Below, one piece after another: positions 55,604 through 64,000 of a stretch of DNA of 64,000 nucleotides. This DNA comes from Flavobacterium gilvum. GTDB taxonomy: Bacteria; Bacteroidota; Bacteroidia; Flavobacteriales; Flavobacteriaceae. The notes under the pieces were generated by a model that had not been told where the DNA came from, did not search any database, and saw only the letters and a program-made list of their open reading frames with translations. Numbering within the stretch: position 1 is the first letter of the stretch; every line of letters starts with the position of its first letter. Location of the stretch: positions 3,224,001 through 3,288,000 of the forward strand of contig NZ_CP017479.1 of NCBI RefSeq assembly GCF_001761465.1. Direction: 5' to 3'. A program made the position numbers and the translations under genes.

Positions 55604-56653
55604 TTAACACTCCACTTTTTTCAGAAGAATATTGTTTATTAACTTAATGCACTCGTCAATATTAGTTACATTAGTATTTACCCCTACACTCCTATTGTCA
55701 TAAGGTCTATATTTATCTAAATTTGTAACTGAAAACAATCCGAATATTGGAATTTGGGTTGAACTCGCCAAATGCATAATACCACTGTCAGCTCCAATAA
55801 ACAATTCGGTATTGGCAATAACAGCTCCGATTTCTCGAACATTTTTGCTATAAAAAGTTGGTTCTTTGAATGATATTTTTGATATGTTTTCAACAGGCAG
55901 AATTTCAATAAAATTATAACCTGAATATTCTTTTTTTAATCTCTGATAAAAATTATCCCACCACTCTTCAGAATAGCATTTACTTCCCGTTGCATGAGTA
56001 AACAAACAAATAGTCTTATTCTCATTTCTAACAAGATTTCTTACCGTTTTCTTGCCCTCCTCAATTTCATTTTGATCCAATTTTAGATTCAATGACGCTA
56101 CAGGATTGTTGTTTGGTTCGAATCCAAATTGATTCAAATAATTACGAAAATTATACACCGGATATTTTGCTATATGTGCATCATCATCATGTTTTTCAGA
56201 AAGTTCAGCAGTTTCTCCAAAAAATCTGAATTTAGACCTGGAAAATTTTGTTGCAAGTCTTCCTGATGAAGAATCGACATCAACATTAATAACAATATCA
56301 TATTTATGCTTTCTTATGGAAAACCAGACCATAAAATATTGTATCAAATTACTAAAAGGCTTTTTAGGCAATTTGAAAATCAAATCTACATTTTTATAAT
56401 TTTCAAACAATATTGGAGCCAAAAATCCTTTTACAAATAAATCAATTTTACAGTCAGGAAATCTTGTACTTACATCTTCCAATAATGGAGTAATCAATAA
56501 AAGATTTCCTAACCGTTTATTGGGTCTACAAATTAAAACTCTTTGTATTTCAATTTTTTCATTTTTAGTAACAGAATAAGAATTACCAATATTTTTGGTT
56601 ATTTGATTCATCAAATACCTTCTGAACACATTAATTTTTTTAGAGAAATTCAT
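55604..56653 (-). CDS. Glycosyltransferase family 9 (heptosyltransferase-like)
   Basis: This is a 349-residue cytoplasmic or membrane-associated GT-B protein. The N-terminal half carries RVLICRPNKRLGNLLLITPL and DIVINVDVDSSSGR. The C-terminal half carries the donor-site motifs: CLFTHATGSKCYSEEWWDNF (in part), TELFIGADSGIMHLASSTQIP and FGLFSVTNLDKYRPYD, corresponding to the family's ADSG-H region. It probably adds a sugar to lipopolysaccharide core or another surface glycan. It stands alone; the neighbours do not identify an LPS cluster. Flanking DNA on its right is a stretch of gene relics. Confidence 0.92.
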   Translation of the reverse strand: MNFSKKINVFRRYLMNQITKNIGNSYSVTKNEKIEIQRVLICRPNKRLGNLLLITPLLEDVSTRFPDCKIDLFVKGFLAPILFENYKNVDLIFKLPKKPFSNLIQYFMVWFSIRKHKYDIVINVDVDSSSGRLATKFSRSKFRFFGETAELSEKHDDDAHIAKYPVYNFRNYLNQFGFEPNNNPVASLNLKLDQNEIEEGKKTVRNLVRNENKTICLFTHATGSKCYSEEWWDNFYQRLKKEYSGYNFIEILPVENISKISFKEPTFYSKNVREIGAVIANTELFIGADSGIMHLASSTQIPIFGLFSVTNLDKYRPYDNRSVGVNTNVTNIDECIKLINNILLKKVEC

Positions 56654-56811
56654 TTTTTTAAATTTATTACTAATGCTTTCTCTGTCAAAAAAACATTATT
56701 TTAACCTATCTAATCTATTAGTTTTCTAAAGAATAAAATTTAGATAGTTGATTAAACAATCTAATTTTAAAAATTGAATTTTGCTTATTACAAAAATTAA
56801 TCCAAAAAGCA

Positions 56812-57002
56812 TTATTCGGCATCATTAATTTTAATAAATTTTCCCAACGCATCAAAAATAACATCCTGTTTTTTAGATTTTTGGCTTATTTCAGTCTCAT
56901 AGGTTACCGTTTTTTTTTATCTATGATTTTTGTGACTTCAGTAATTTTATTCGAAGAGTATTTTTTTTTCAAATACTCTAAGACGGCAACGGGAAGTTCA
57001 CA
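56812..57002 (-). pseudogene. Relic of a PepSY-like periplasmic protein
   Basis: On the minus strand CELPVAVLEYLKKKYSSN, then KITEVTKIIDKKK, in one frame is continued after a slip in an A-run by TVTYETEISQKS and DVIFDALGKFIKINDAE to TAA at 56812. The pattern LPxAVLxYLKKxYP...KITE...TYEVE...DLIFDxxGxFIK is that of PepSY-like domains. The signal peptide and first repeat are missing, and it is joined directly to the histidine-kinase relic. Confidence 0.7.
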
Positions 57003-57013
57003 CTTTGTTTTAT

Positions 57014-57150
57014 TTCAATTACTCCCAATGGCGTTAGGATTTCATGCGAAGCATTCTCAGTGATTTTTTTTTGACTGTTAAAATCTACAATCATTTAATT
57101 CATCATTTGATTCAGTGAGTTGTTCAATAATCCGAATCCATTGATGCTTG
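57014..57150 (-). pseudogene. Relic of a sensor histidine kinase (H-box region)
   Basis: The minus strand reads GFGLLNNSLNQMMN, stop, MIVDFNSQKKITENASHEIL and TPLGVIE. LNxSLNxMxxK...F..QKxFTENASHEIQTPLAVI is the linker and H-box typical of Bacteroidota RprX-like kinases. Only about 45 codons remain, with a stop codon; the ATPase domain is deleted, and the sequence runs straight into the PepSY-like relic. Confidence 0.7.
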
Positions 57151-57195
57151 TTTATTCAAAATCAAGAACTTAATCATTGCTTGCTCTAAATTTTT

Positions 57196-57398
57196 TCAGA
57201 TTTTCAACAGTACTGTAAAACGGTTTCCTCTATGTTTTTGAAACCCAGAAATATAACCGATTCCATATATCGTTTGAAGATAATCTTCGCACTTGTTTTT
57301 CAATAACTTTTTTCGCAGATTTTTTACATGATTGTAAATAAAATCGAAGTTATCTAATCTATCTAAATTATCGCCCAAAGATGTTCTGCTAAAGCAAA
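57196..57398 (-). pseudogene. Relic of an OmpR-family response regulator (C-terminal domain)
   Basis: The minus strand reads FALAEHLW, then after a one-base loss GDNLDRLDNFDFIYNHVKNL, RKKLLKNKCEDYLQTIYGIG and YISGFQ. This is the winged-helix end of Bacteroidota OmpR-type regulators. The receiver domain and its start are absent. It lies just upstream of the kinase relic, in the order of a normal regulator-kinase operon. Confidence 0.72.
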
Positions 57399-57399
57399 A

Positions 57400-57544
57400 T
57401 TATGTTACTTGATGTTCTTTCAAAGTCTTTTTTAAGAACTTGTATGCATCTCATCATTACCAATACCTACAAGCGTTTAAAAAAACCTTGCCGGGTATCA
57501 AATAAACAAATAAATTATTTAATAATCAGACTCCGGTTAATAAT
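57400..57544. repeat. Diverged copy of the 20494-20613 element half
   Basis: Plus-strand words ATTATGTTACTTGATGTTCT (57400) and GGGTATCAAATAAAC ... AATCAGACTCCGGTTA (to 57544) match ATCATGTCACTTGATGTTCC and GGTATCCACTAAAT ... AATCGAACTCAGGTTA at 20543-20613, with an extra 70 bp between the blocks. It adjoins the response-regulator relic. In both places this sequence marks the edge of a truncated gene. The rest of 56654-57572 shows no intact gene. Confidence 0.5.
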
Positions 57545-57572
57545 AATAATTAAACCCTAAAAACAAAATTAA

Positions 57573-58187
57573 TTATTCCCAAAGCACAGGAACTTTACGG
57601 ATTTTCTTTTTGTTAATCCACTGATTCAGTTTGTAGCACAAATAAGCAGATCCACTACCGACAATTGCCCCAGCCAAAACATCAGACGGGTAATGAACCC
57701 CAAGATGCATGCGGGAATAACCAACCGTTCCTGCCCATAAAAATGAAGGAGCAATAACATACCATTTTGGGTACTCCATGCTCAATGATGTCGCTGTCGC
57801 AAAAGCCGATGAAGTATGTGCAGAAGGAAAAGAATAACTGGATTCCTCAGTTACATTATCAATTTCTGGATAGGTTTCATAGGGCCTATCTCTTTTGACA
57901 ATACTTTTCAAGGCCAAAGAAATAAATACTGAAGCGCCCAAAGTTTCCCCTAGAAAAATCGCTTTTTGTTTAGTCACACTGTCTTTTTCGATTAATCCAA
58001 CGGCGTACATAACAATTGGAGCTCCAACACTAATAGGAACAACGCTACTTGAAACTCCTTTCATAAAAGGATCTAAATTGGTATTCCTATTAATATTTAT
58101 GTCTTTTAAGATGTCTATATCCAAATTTTGAGCATTAGAAATAGAAAAACAGAAAAAACACAGAAAAAGGGAAAAGATTTTGGACAT
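57573..58187 (-). CDS. PAP2-family membrane phosphatase
   Basis: This is a 204-residue protein with signal peptide (SISNAQ). The three acid-phosphatase motifs are KRDRPYETYP, SYSFPSAHTSS (PSAH in place of PSGH, a common variant) and YSRMHLGVHYPSDV. They give the phospho-His and its helpers. Expected reaction is dephosphorylation of a lipid such as undecaprenyl diphosphate or phosphatidate in the periplasm. It is the last gene before the relic region, 18 bp after the small conserved gene. Confidence 0.9.
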   Translation of the reverse strand: MSKIFSLFLCFFCFSISNAQNLDIDILKDININRNTNLDPFMKGVSSSVVPISVGAPIVMYAVGLIEKDSVTKQKAIFLGETLGASVFISLALKSIVKRDRPYETYPEIDNVTEESSYSFPSAHTSSAFATATSLSMEYPKWYVIAPSFLWAGTVGYSRMHLGVHYPSDVLAGAIVGSGSAYLCYKLNQWINKKKIRKVPVLWE

Positions 58188-58205
58188 ATTGGCTGTAAAA
58201 TTTGT

Positions 58206-58688
58206 TTAAAAAAATCGGCTGTGCCAACTGTCTATAGCAGGAACTTCCCATGATTCATTGAACTCTTCGATATTGTTAACCAAATTATTAAAGACAATTG
58301 TGTTTTCGTTAACTGATTTGTCTTTCACCATTTTTTTAAAATCCATCAATGTTTTATGTGCGATGTGGTCACCTTGCTTGAACGTCACATTCATTTTGTC
58401 CAACAAATCTACATCGTATTTTTTTTCCAACCCTTGAATAAATTCAACTGAGGAATCAATAGAACAGCCCGTTGCCGCCTGAACTTCCTGATTTATGGCA
58501 ATTATTATGAAACGATTGTATTTCAACAAATAGGATGATTCAAGACTGGTTCCGTGTGCTGCCCATTCGCTAAGAAATGATTGCAAATCAGTTTCAATTT
58601 CAGACATCTCTGCATCCGAAAATTTTCTGTTCGATTGGTAAATCCAAATTCGAGATTCTCCGGGTAAATTTTCAAAAGGAACGTACAT
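58206..58688 (-). CDS. Conserved flavobacterial protein of unknown function
   Basis: This is a 160-residue cytoplasmic protein with no signal or membrane helix. It starts MYVPFENLPGESRIWIYQSN and contains FLSEWAAHGTSLESSYLLKY and ATGCSIDSSVEFIQGL. Related proteins are often labelled ABC transporter ATPase, but I see no Walker A (GxxGxGKS) or ABC signature here, so that name is probably a propagated error. It is conserved in this gene order (PAP2, this gene, PAP2, Fe-S proteins), which suggests a shared role in cell-envelope or redox maintenance. Role unknown. Confidence 0.8.
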   Translation of the reverse strand: MYVPFENLPGESRIWIYQSNRKFSDAEMSEIETDLQSFLSEWAAHGTSLESSYLLKYNRFIIIAINQEVQAATGCSIDSSVEFIQGLEKKYDVDLLDKMNVTFKQGDHIAHKTLMDFKKMVKDKSVNENTIVFNNLVNNIEEFNESWEVPAIDSWHSRFF

Positions 58689-58762
58689 GGTATTATTATT
58701 TTTTAATTATAAATTATGAATTGAAACTTTCAACAAACCTTAAACTTTAAACTTTGAACAAT

Positions 58763-59542
58763 TTAAAAAGAGGAAATATAACCAAATCCTGCTTGTTTCC
58801 CATCGTAATAAGGAATAAACGCAGATTTCTTGTTTGGATTACTTTTTGATGCAAATAATTTATTTACTGTTGGAAACAACCAATATCCTGCTTTCGTACT
58901 TAATATTCCAATTCCTGCACCTGCCACTACATCGGTAAGCCAATGACGGTTATTATACATTCTAAATGCTCCTGTAAAAGTAGCTACAGCATATCCTGAA
59001 ATGCCGTACCAAATAGAAACATCCTTATATTCCTGATATAAAAATTCGGCTCCCATAAAAGCTGTTGCCGTATGCCCAGAAGGGAAAGAATTATTTCCTG
59101 TATGGTCTGGTCTTTCGACTTTGGTAATTGATTTCAATCCTGTAACTGTTGCGGTCATTAATAAAAAAGAAGTCCCCAAAATAATTGATTTATCCTTCAT
59201 ATTATTCTTTCCTTTTACTCCCAAAGCTCCCAAAGCATAGACAGAGGCAGCCGGAGCATATTGCAAAAAATCATCAATAGAGATTTGCTTGTCAATGTGT
59301 TCAACTACTTCTTCGCTGATATCGGAATTAAGATCTTTTAATTGGTCACTATTAATCCCAATTACACCAAATCCGATAAAGGCAGCAGGAATAATTAATT
59401 GTTTAACGTTAAACTTTAATTGCTTAACAGTACTTGAATCATGAGGTATTGAATCTTGAAAATTTACTTTAGTTATATTTTGAGCTAATAAAGAACTCCA
59501 AATTGGCATTAACAATACTAAAATAAATTTTCGCTTAGCCAT
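58763..59542 (-). CDS. PAP2-family membrane phosphatase (second, longer)
   Basis: This is a 259-residue protein with signal peptide (WSSLLAQ). The motifs are KVERPDHTGNNSFPSGHTATA and FRMYNNRHWLTDVVAG; the third motif has R, H and D in place but begins FRM rather than SR. A C-terminal strand (YDGKQAGFGYISSF) may be an outer-membrane-targeting ending in Phe. It is likely a lipid phosphatase. Its start lies 3 bp after the stop of the Fe-S protein gene, so they are co-transcribed. It differs too much from 57573-58187 for a recent duplication. Confidence 0.9.
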   Translation of the reverse strand: MAKRKFILVLLMPIWSSLLAQNITKVNFQDSIPHDSSTVKQLKFNVKQLIIPAAFIGFGVIGINSDQLKDLNSDISEEVVEHIDKQISIDDFLQYAPAASVYALGALGVKGKNNMKDKSIILGTSFLLMTATVTGLKSITKVERPDHTGNNSFPSGHTATAFMGAEFLYQEYKDVSIWYGISGYAVATFTGAFRMYNNRHWLTDVVAGAGIGILSTKAGYWLFPTVNKLFASKSNPNKKSAFIPYYDGKQAGFGYISSF

Positions 59543-59545
59543 GGT

Positions 59546-60337
59546 TTATAAATCTTGAGCATTAGCAATCAATTCCGCCACATCCATCACTTTGACATTC
59601 CCTTCTCTGTCTTTGTGTTTTACCCCATCGGTCATCATAGTGTTGCAGAAAGGACAACCTGCAGCTATGATATCTGGTTTGGTCTCAAGAGCATCTTCTG
59701 TTCTTTCTACATTGATTTCTTTATTTCCGGGCTCGGCGTCTTTAAACATTTGGGCACCACCCGCACCGCAACACAATCCATTGGCTTTGGAACGCTTCAT
59801 TTCGACTAATTCGGCATCCAATTTTTGAATTAAATCCCTTGGTGCTTCATAAACATTATTGGCTCTGCCCAAATAACAAGGATCGTGAAAAGTTATCCGT
59901 TTTCCTCTAAATTGTCCTCCTTCTATCGTCAATCGTCCGGTATCAAGCAATGATTTAAGAAATTCTGTATGATGAACCACTTCGTAAACACCACCTAATT
60001 CTGGATACTCATTTTTTAAAGTGTTAAAACAATGCGGACAAGCTGTTACAATTTTTTTTATTTCATAAGCATTCAGGACTTCGATGTTCATCATGGCCTG
60101 CATTTGAAACAAAAACTCATTACCAGCTCTTTTTGCCGGATCGCCCGTACAACTTTCTTCGGTGCCCAAAACGGCAAAAGAAACATTGGCACGATTTAGA
60201 ATTCGCACAAAGGCTTTGGTTATTTTCTTTGCTCTATCGTCAAAACTTCCTGCACAACCTACCCAAAATAAAACTTCTGGCTGTTTTCCCTGGGCTAGCA
60301 TTTCGGCCATTGTTGGCACTACTAAATTTTCTGACAT
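59546..60337 (-). CDS. Cytoplasmic CCG-domain (Fe-S)-binding protein
   Basis: This is a 263-residue protein with two CCG repeats, as in GlpC, LutA and HdrB/D. Cysteines visible are C100/C103 (ACPHCFN), C154 (HDPCYLGR), C189-C190-G (GLCCGAGG) and C228/C231 (AGCPFCN). These usually bind a noncubane [4Fe-4S] cluster. Paired with the membrane Fe-S protein 106 bp upstream, it probably forms a quinone- or heterodisulfide-type electron-transfer unit. Substrate unknown. Family resemblance to lactate utilisation or HdrD proteins does not define the reaction. Confidence 0.92.
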   Translation of the reverse strand: MSENLVVPTMAEMLAQGKQPEVLFWVGCAGSFDDRAKKITKAFVRILNRANVSFAVLGTEESCTGDPAKRAGNEFLFQMQAMMNIEVLNAYEIKKIVTACPHCFNTLKNEYPELGGVYEVVHHTEFLKSLLDTGRLTIEGGQFRGKRITFHDPCYLGRANNVYEAPRDLIQKLDAELVEMKRSKANGLCCGAGGAQMFKDAEPGNKEINVERTEDALETKPDIIAAGCPFCNTMMTDGVKHKDREGNVKVMDVAELIANAQDL

Positions 60338-60442
60338 ACTATTTTGTTTGTTGTTTGTTGTTTATTGTTTGTTGTTAATCAATAATTTATATCTTTTTCA
60401 CTTAGTGAAACTATAAACTATAAACAACAAACCATAACCTAA

Positions 60443-61774
60443 TTAGTCATTCTTCCAGTTTAATCGATCCTGCTGGCTGTACTGCCATGGAGCACCATTA
60501 TTCTCAATATTTGTCATCATGGAATTTAACGGCATTGGCGCTGCACTTTGTTCCATCACAAGATAACGTCTCATCTCCATAATAATAGAAAGCGGACTGA
60601 TATTTACAGGACATTCTTCAACACAAGCGTTGCAGGAAGTACAAGCCCACAATTCTTCTGGAGTTATATAATCATTTAATAAGGATTTGTTGTCTGGTAT
60701 AAAGACACCTTTATTGGCATCGATGTTTTTCCCAACTTCTTCCAGCCTGTCCCTGGTATCCATCATAATTTTACGTGGAGACAATTTTTTTCCGGTTTGA
60801 TTTGCCGGACACGAAGAAGTACAACGTCCACATTCTGTACAAGTATAAGCGTTCATTAACTGAACCCAATTCAAATCCTGAACATCGCTCGCACCAAATT
60901 TGGCAGGAACTTCATTTTCTGAAACTGGTACTGCCGCAAATGGGTCGGCGTTAGGATCCATCATTAATTTCACTTCTGCAGTTACCGAAGCCAAATTATC
61001 AAATTGCCCTTGCGGTTTTAAGTTGGCAAAATAAGTATTTGGAAAAGCCAATAAAATATGAAGGTGTTTTGAAAAATATAAGTAGTTCATAAAGACCAAA
61101 ATCCCCACGATGTGCAACCACCAAAAAGCTTCGTTTAACAACATTACCAACTCATTGGACATTCCGTTGAAAATCGGAGCAATAAACTGACTTATCGGAA
61201 AAGAACCTGCTTTTATAAAATGAGAAAATCCTCCGGGTACATTTTGCAAATGCAAATCGGTGGCGTTCATTAAGAAAAACAAAGTCATTAAAGTAATTTC
61301 GAAATACAAAATGTAGTTGGCATCACTTTTTGGCCATCCTTTTAAATCAGAGTGAATAAATCTTCTTAACCTGATAAAATTTCTTCTTATCAAAAAAACA
61401 CTAACAGAAACCAGCACCAATAATGCTAAAATTTCAAAAGAAGCTATTAAAATGTCATAAGCCACTCCTATTGGAGCAAAAACACGATGCGTTCCAAACA
61501 AACCATCAATAATAATTTCTAAAAGTTCAATATTGATGATGACAAAACCAACATAAACTATGATATGCAGTATTCCCGCAACGGGTCTTTTTACCATTTT
61601 GGATTGTCCCAAAGCAATCATCACCATGTTTTTCCAGCGAGCCGATGGATTATCGTTACGATCTATGGCAACTCCAAGCTTAATATTTCTGATAATTTTT
61701 TTTACATTCGAATAAAAATATCCAAATCCAATAATCAAAATTATGGCAAATAACACATTACTAAGGTAACTCAT
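60443..61774 (-). CDS. Membrane [4Fe-4S] dicluster protein (HdrE/NarI-like N-terminus)
   Basis: This is a 443-residue protein. Five membrane helices in the first 250 residues resemble the cytochrome b subunit NarI/HdrE. Then two ferredoxin-type clusters follow: CTECGRCTSSCP starting at residue 312, and CTSCNACVEECP at residue 378, each with a fourth Cys before Pro. With the CCG protein downstream it forms a two-part quinone-linked electron-transfer module. It lies 13 bp after the MCE-domain gene, so the three form one operon. Confidence 0.93.
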   Translation of the reverse strand: MSYLSNVLFAIILIIGFGYFYSNVKKIIRNIKLGVAIDRNDNPSARWKNMVMIALGQSKMVKRPVAGILHIIVYVGFVIINIELLEIIIDGLFGTHRVFAPIGVAYDILIASFEILALLVLVSVSVFLIRRNFIRLRRFIHSDLKGWPKSDANYILYFEITLMTLFFLMNATDLHLQNVPGGFSHFIKAGSFPISQFIAPIFNGMSNELVMLLNEAFWWLHIVGILVFMNYLYFSKHLHILLAFPNTYFANLKPQGQFDNLASVTAEVKLMMDPNADPFAAVPVSENEVPAKFGASDVQDLNWVQLMNAYTCTECGRCTSSCPANQTGKKLSPRKIMMDTRDRLEEVGKNIDANKGVFIPDNKSLLNDYITPEELWACTSCNACVEECPVNISPLSIIMEMRRYLVMEQSAAPMPLNSMMTNIENNGAPWQYSQQDRLNWKND

Positions 61775-61786
61775 AGATAGCAGGTT

Positions 61787-62737
61787 TTATTTTGTTATTG
61801 AGTCTTTTGGGGCAACATACGGTTTGTTTTTCTTTCCAAACAAAGATACATTCACATAACGTGTTGGATTCAATCGTACATCTTCAAGAAGCAATTCCAG
61901 TTCTTTGGAAGTTTGAGACAAGTTTTTATACAAAGCTTCGTCTTTCATCAGTTTGCCCATAGTTCCTTTTCCGGCTTCCATATCTTTCATTAAACCATCT
62001 ACCTTACTTAATGTCGAATTTAAGTTCTTAACCGTTTTGCCTAAATCAGCTTTATTCAACGAATCTGAAATCTTAACAAAATTATCCGAAACTTTATTAA
62101 AATTAGAAACCACATTTTTCAATTGTCCTTTGTTTTCATCCAAAATCCCATTGGCGTTGGCTGCAACTTTGTGAAATTGTTCCATTGTTGCACTAAGTTC
62201 AGACAAAGTCTTTTTTAAATCTGCCTGTCCTTTTTCGTCCATAACATTATTGAAACTGGTAATCAATTTATCAGCACTAGCCATTAATTTTTCCACCTTT
62301 ACCATTACCGGAGACATTTTATCTCCCAATGAAGCCATAAGACCGGCATCAATGTCCCCTTTTAGGTAATCACCACTTTCTGCTACATTTTTGTCCTCAA
62401 AATTGGGATGAATAGCTACTTGTTTTCCACCTATAAGACTGGCATCATAAATAGTGGCTACACTTGATTTTGATATTGGAAATTCAGTATTTATCTGCAA
62501 TTCGGCCAATAAGGTTCCATTTTCTTTAATCGAAATAGTTTTTACAATACCTATATTAAGCCCGTTGATTGTAACCGGAGCCGAAGGAGCAAGCCCTTCT
62601 ACATTCGCGTATTCAACGTAAAAAGTTTTGTATTTGTTAAAAAGGTCTTTCCCTTTTAAAAAACTATATCCCCAAATGAATAATAAAATTGACGTAATAA
62701 CTAAAATAGCGGTCTTTATTTCTCTTGTAATTTTCAA
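61787..62737 (-). CDS. MCE/MlaD-family lipid-transport protein
   Basis: This is a 316-residue protein with an N-terminal membrane anchor (AILVITSILLFIWGYSFL) and one MCE domain of about residues 38-115 (YVEYANVEGLAPSAPVTING in part, GIVKTISIKENG). The rest is a coiled-coil tail (ADLKKTLSELSATMEQFHKV in part), ending YVNVSLFGKKNKPYVAPK. MlaD-type hexamers carry phospholipids between the inner and outer membranes. It sits 50 bp after the amidase gene. ABC partner genes (MlaE/F) are not in the window. Confidence 0.92.
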   Translation of the reverse strand: MKITREIKTAILVITSILLFIWGYSFLKGKDLFNKYKTFYVEYANVEGLAPSAPVTINGLNIGIVKTISIKENGTLLAELQINTEFPISKSSVATIYDASLIGGKQVAIHPNFEDKNVAESGDYLKGDIDAGLMASLGDKMSPVMVKVEKLMASADKLITSFNNVMDEKGQADLKKTLSELSATMEQFHKVAANANGILDENKGQLKNVVSNFNKVSDNFVKISDSLNKADLGKTVKNLNSTLSKVDGLMKDMEAGKGTMGKLMKDEALYKNLSQTSKELELLLEDVRLNPTRYVNVSLFGKKNKPYVAPKDSITK

Positions 62738-62786
62738 AATTTTCGTTTTTTAATTGGGCAAATTTAATATAAAATATCCTAACTTA

Positions 62787-63923
62787 TTATTTGGTTGCTT
62801 CCTGAATACTTATTTTTTTTCCGTTTTTGAAAGCAATCATAAATGCAGAATCATAACCTTTTGATTTAACTTCGCTCAATTGGTTCTTTGCTTTTTCATA
62901 ATCAGAGGTTTCGCCATATAGATATTTATAGATATTATCTTCATAAACGATTGAAACGTTTTGCAAACCTTTAAAATTTCTAGGCTCCAATGCTATTTTT
63001 TTTTGGCTTGCCAAAAACTGAATTTTAAAAATCGATTCGGCAGCAGCATCTTTGACACCAACTTTATTATCATTTACAGGAGCATCATTGACTTTTTCAG
63101 TATTTTCTTTGAGGATCTGAGAAGGTTTTTCGCCAACGTTTTCTACTTCACCATCTCCAAAAAATTCTAATTTATAACTAATAATAGCATCAGCAATTGC
63201 CTTGGCTATATCATTTTGTCCCTCTTCAGAGTTTAACAAATCACCTTCTGTAGGATTAGAAACGAATCCTGTTTCTATCAATACTCTTGGCATATATGCT
63301 TTATGAAGAACCATAAAAGGAGCTTGTTTCACTCCACCGTGTCTCAGTTTTTTACCCAAAAGAGCAAACTTCTCTTCGACTTTACTAGCCAAGGAAATAC
63401 TGTTTTCCAGATATTCTTCTTGCATTAAAGTCATACCAATCATGGTTTCGGGAGAATTGGGATCAAAACCTTCGTATTTGCGTTTATAATCTTTCTCAAG
63501 AGTAATTACGGAGTTCTCTTTTTTTGCAGCTTCCAGATTGGAAGCAATTTTATTCATACCCATCACATAGGTTTCGGTACCATCTGCAGCAGTATTTCTA
63601 TTTGCGTTGCAGTGAATTGACACAAAAATATGGGAGTTGGCTCTATTTGCAATATTAGCACGTTCTACCAAATCAACAAAAACATCCGTTTTTCTAGTAT
63701 AAATAACATCAAATTTGGGTTGAGCCTCCAATATTTTACCCACTTTCAATACAATTGCCAAAGCAATATTTTTTTCGATTCTTCCGCTGTAAACGGCACC
63801 AAAATCATGGTCTCCGTGCCCCGCATCCAATGTAACCTTGAAATCATTTGACTGACCATACGAATCTATAGCCAATATCGTTATTAATAATGTGAAAGCT
63901 ATTTTTATTTTTGATATAAACAT
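62787..63923 (-). CDS. N-acetylmuramoyl-L-alanine amidase (Amidase_3)
   Basis: This is a 378-residue periplasmic enzyme that cleaves the bond between MurNAc and L-Ala in peptidoglycan, used in cell division. The signal peptide ends near DSYGQ. Zinc ligands are visible: His36 (DAGHG), Glu50 (GRIEKN) and His104 (SIHCNA), with the catalytic Glu in RVLIETGFVSNPTEG. The C-terminal part (IFKIQFLASQKKIAL, ending with a SPOR-like fold YDSAFMIAFKNGKKI) may target septal glycan. The final 77 bp of the window upstream of its start hold no gene. Confidence 0.93.
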   Translation of the reverse strand: MFISKIKIAFTLLITILAIDSYGQSNDFKVTLDAGHGDHDFGAVYSGRIEKNIALAIVLKVGKILEAQPKFDVIYTRKTDVFVDLVERANIANRANSHIFVSIHCNANRNTAADGTETYVMGMNKIASNLEAAKKENSVITLEKDYKRKYEGFDPNSPETMIGMTLMQEEYLENSISLASKVEEKFALLGKKLRHGGVKQAPFMVLHKAYMPRVLIETGFVSNPTEGDLLNSEEGQNDIAKAIADAIISYKLEFFGDGEVENVGEKPSQILKENTEKVNDAPVNDNKVGVKDAAAESIFKIQFLASQKKIALEPRNFKGLQNVSIVYEDNIYKYLYGETSDYEKAKNQLSEVKSKGYDSAFMIAFKNGKKISIQEATK

Positions 63924-64000
63924 CTAATCGTTAATTTAATTACTAAGTCTTCCGTTATAAATTTATGTTTTGATTATTTTTGCCAAAAAATTATAGTAAT

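Noticed and set aside
56881-57063. A plus-strand frame of 60 codons rich in Phe
   Set aside because: It is the antisense shadow of the PepSY-like and kinase relics.

Overview
The window looks like a chromosomal segment of a Flavobacterium-type Bacteroidota. It is AT-rich, it carries SusC/SusD pairs and a hybrid two-component system, it has bacillithiol (BshA) and flavobacterial conserved genes (DUF6660, DUF6090), and several promoters carry the TAnnTTTG -7 element of this phylum. No rRNA, tRNA, CRISPR array or intact insertion sequence was found.

Positions 1-31,333 are one large polysaccharide utilisation locus (PUL), read on the minus strand apart from its regulator. In transcription order the first arm is SusC, SusD, GH88, a beta-helix lyase-like protein (DUF4955 type), a sialate-O-acetylesterase-type esterase, GH35, a broken discoidin-domain relic, GH95, a GH43-like protein, GH120 and a GH3 that runs off the left edge. 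The second arm is GH88, a second lyase-like protein and a sulfatase. A secreted DNRLRE/CBM96-like protein and a 1,360-residue hybrid regulator (HTCS, plus strand) follow. The enzymes suggest an acidic, O-acetylated and sulfated glycan with xylose, uronic acid and galactose and/or fucose: lyases would release oligosaccharides with an unsaturated uronic acid end, GH88 would remove that residue, and the exo-enzymes would finish. The exact glycan cannot be read from sequence.

The most interesting result is a probable operator for the HTCS. Five promoters (susC, first lyase, second GH88-lyase operon, CBM96-like gene, a decayed sugar transporter) share a direct repeat of about 13 bp with 21 bp periodicity. 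In every one it lies exactly 32 bp upstream of a TTTG -7 element. This defines a regulon inside the window.

Positions 31,450-41,040 hold a sugar-transporter pseudogene, an ApbE-Gfo/Idh/MocA-DUF1080 operon that resembles the 3-keto-glycoside route of glycan cleavage, a convergent second Gfo/Idh/MocA gene, and a GH92 enzyme. Positions 41,096-63,923 are mostly housekeeping and accessory genes: a TPR hybrid kinase, a dicarboxylate/amino-acid symporter, aroC, an RDD protein, a DUF6090 gene framed by inverted REP-like copies, bshA, a CzcA-type RND pump fused to its TolC-like channel, GT9, two PAP2 phosphatases, two Fe-S proteins, an MCE/MlaD protein and a cell-wall amidase.

The segment carries clear scars: relics of a sulfatase, a discoidin protein, an MFS transporter and a PepSY/histidine kinase/response regulator cluster, and small non-coding mobile repeats, one of them with terminal inverted repeats and a 10 bp target duplication.
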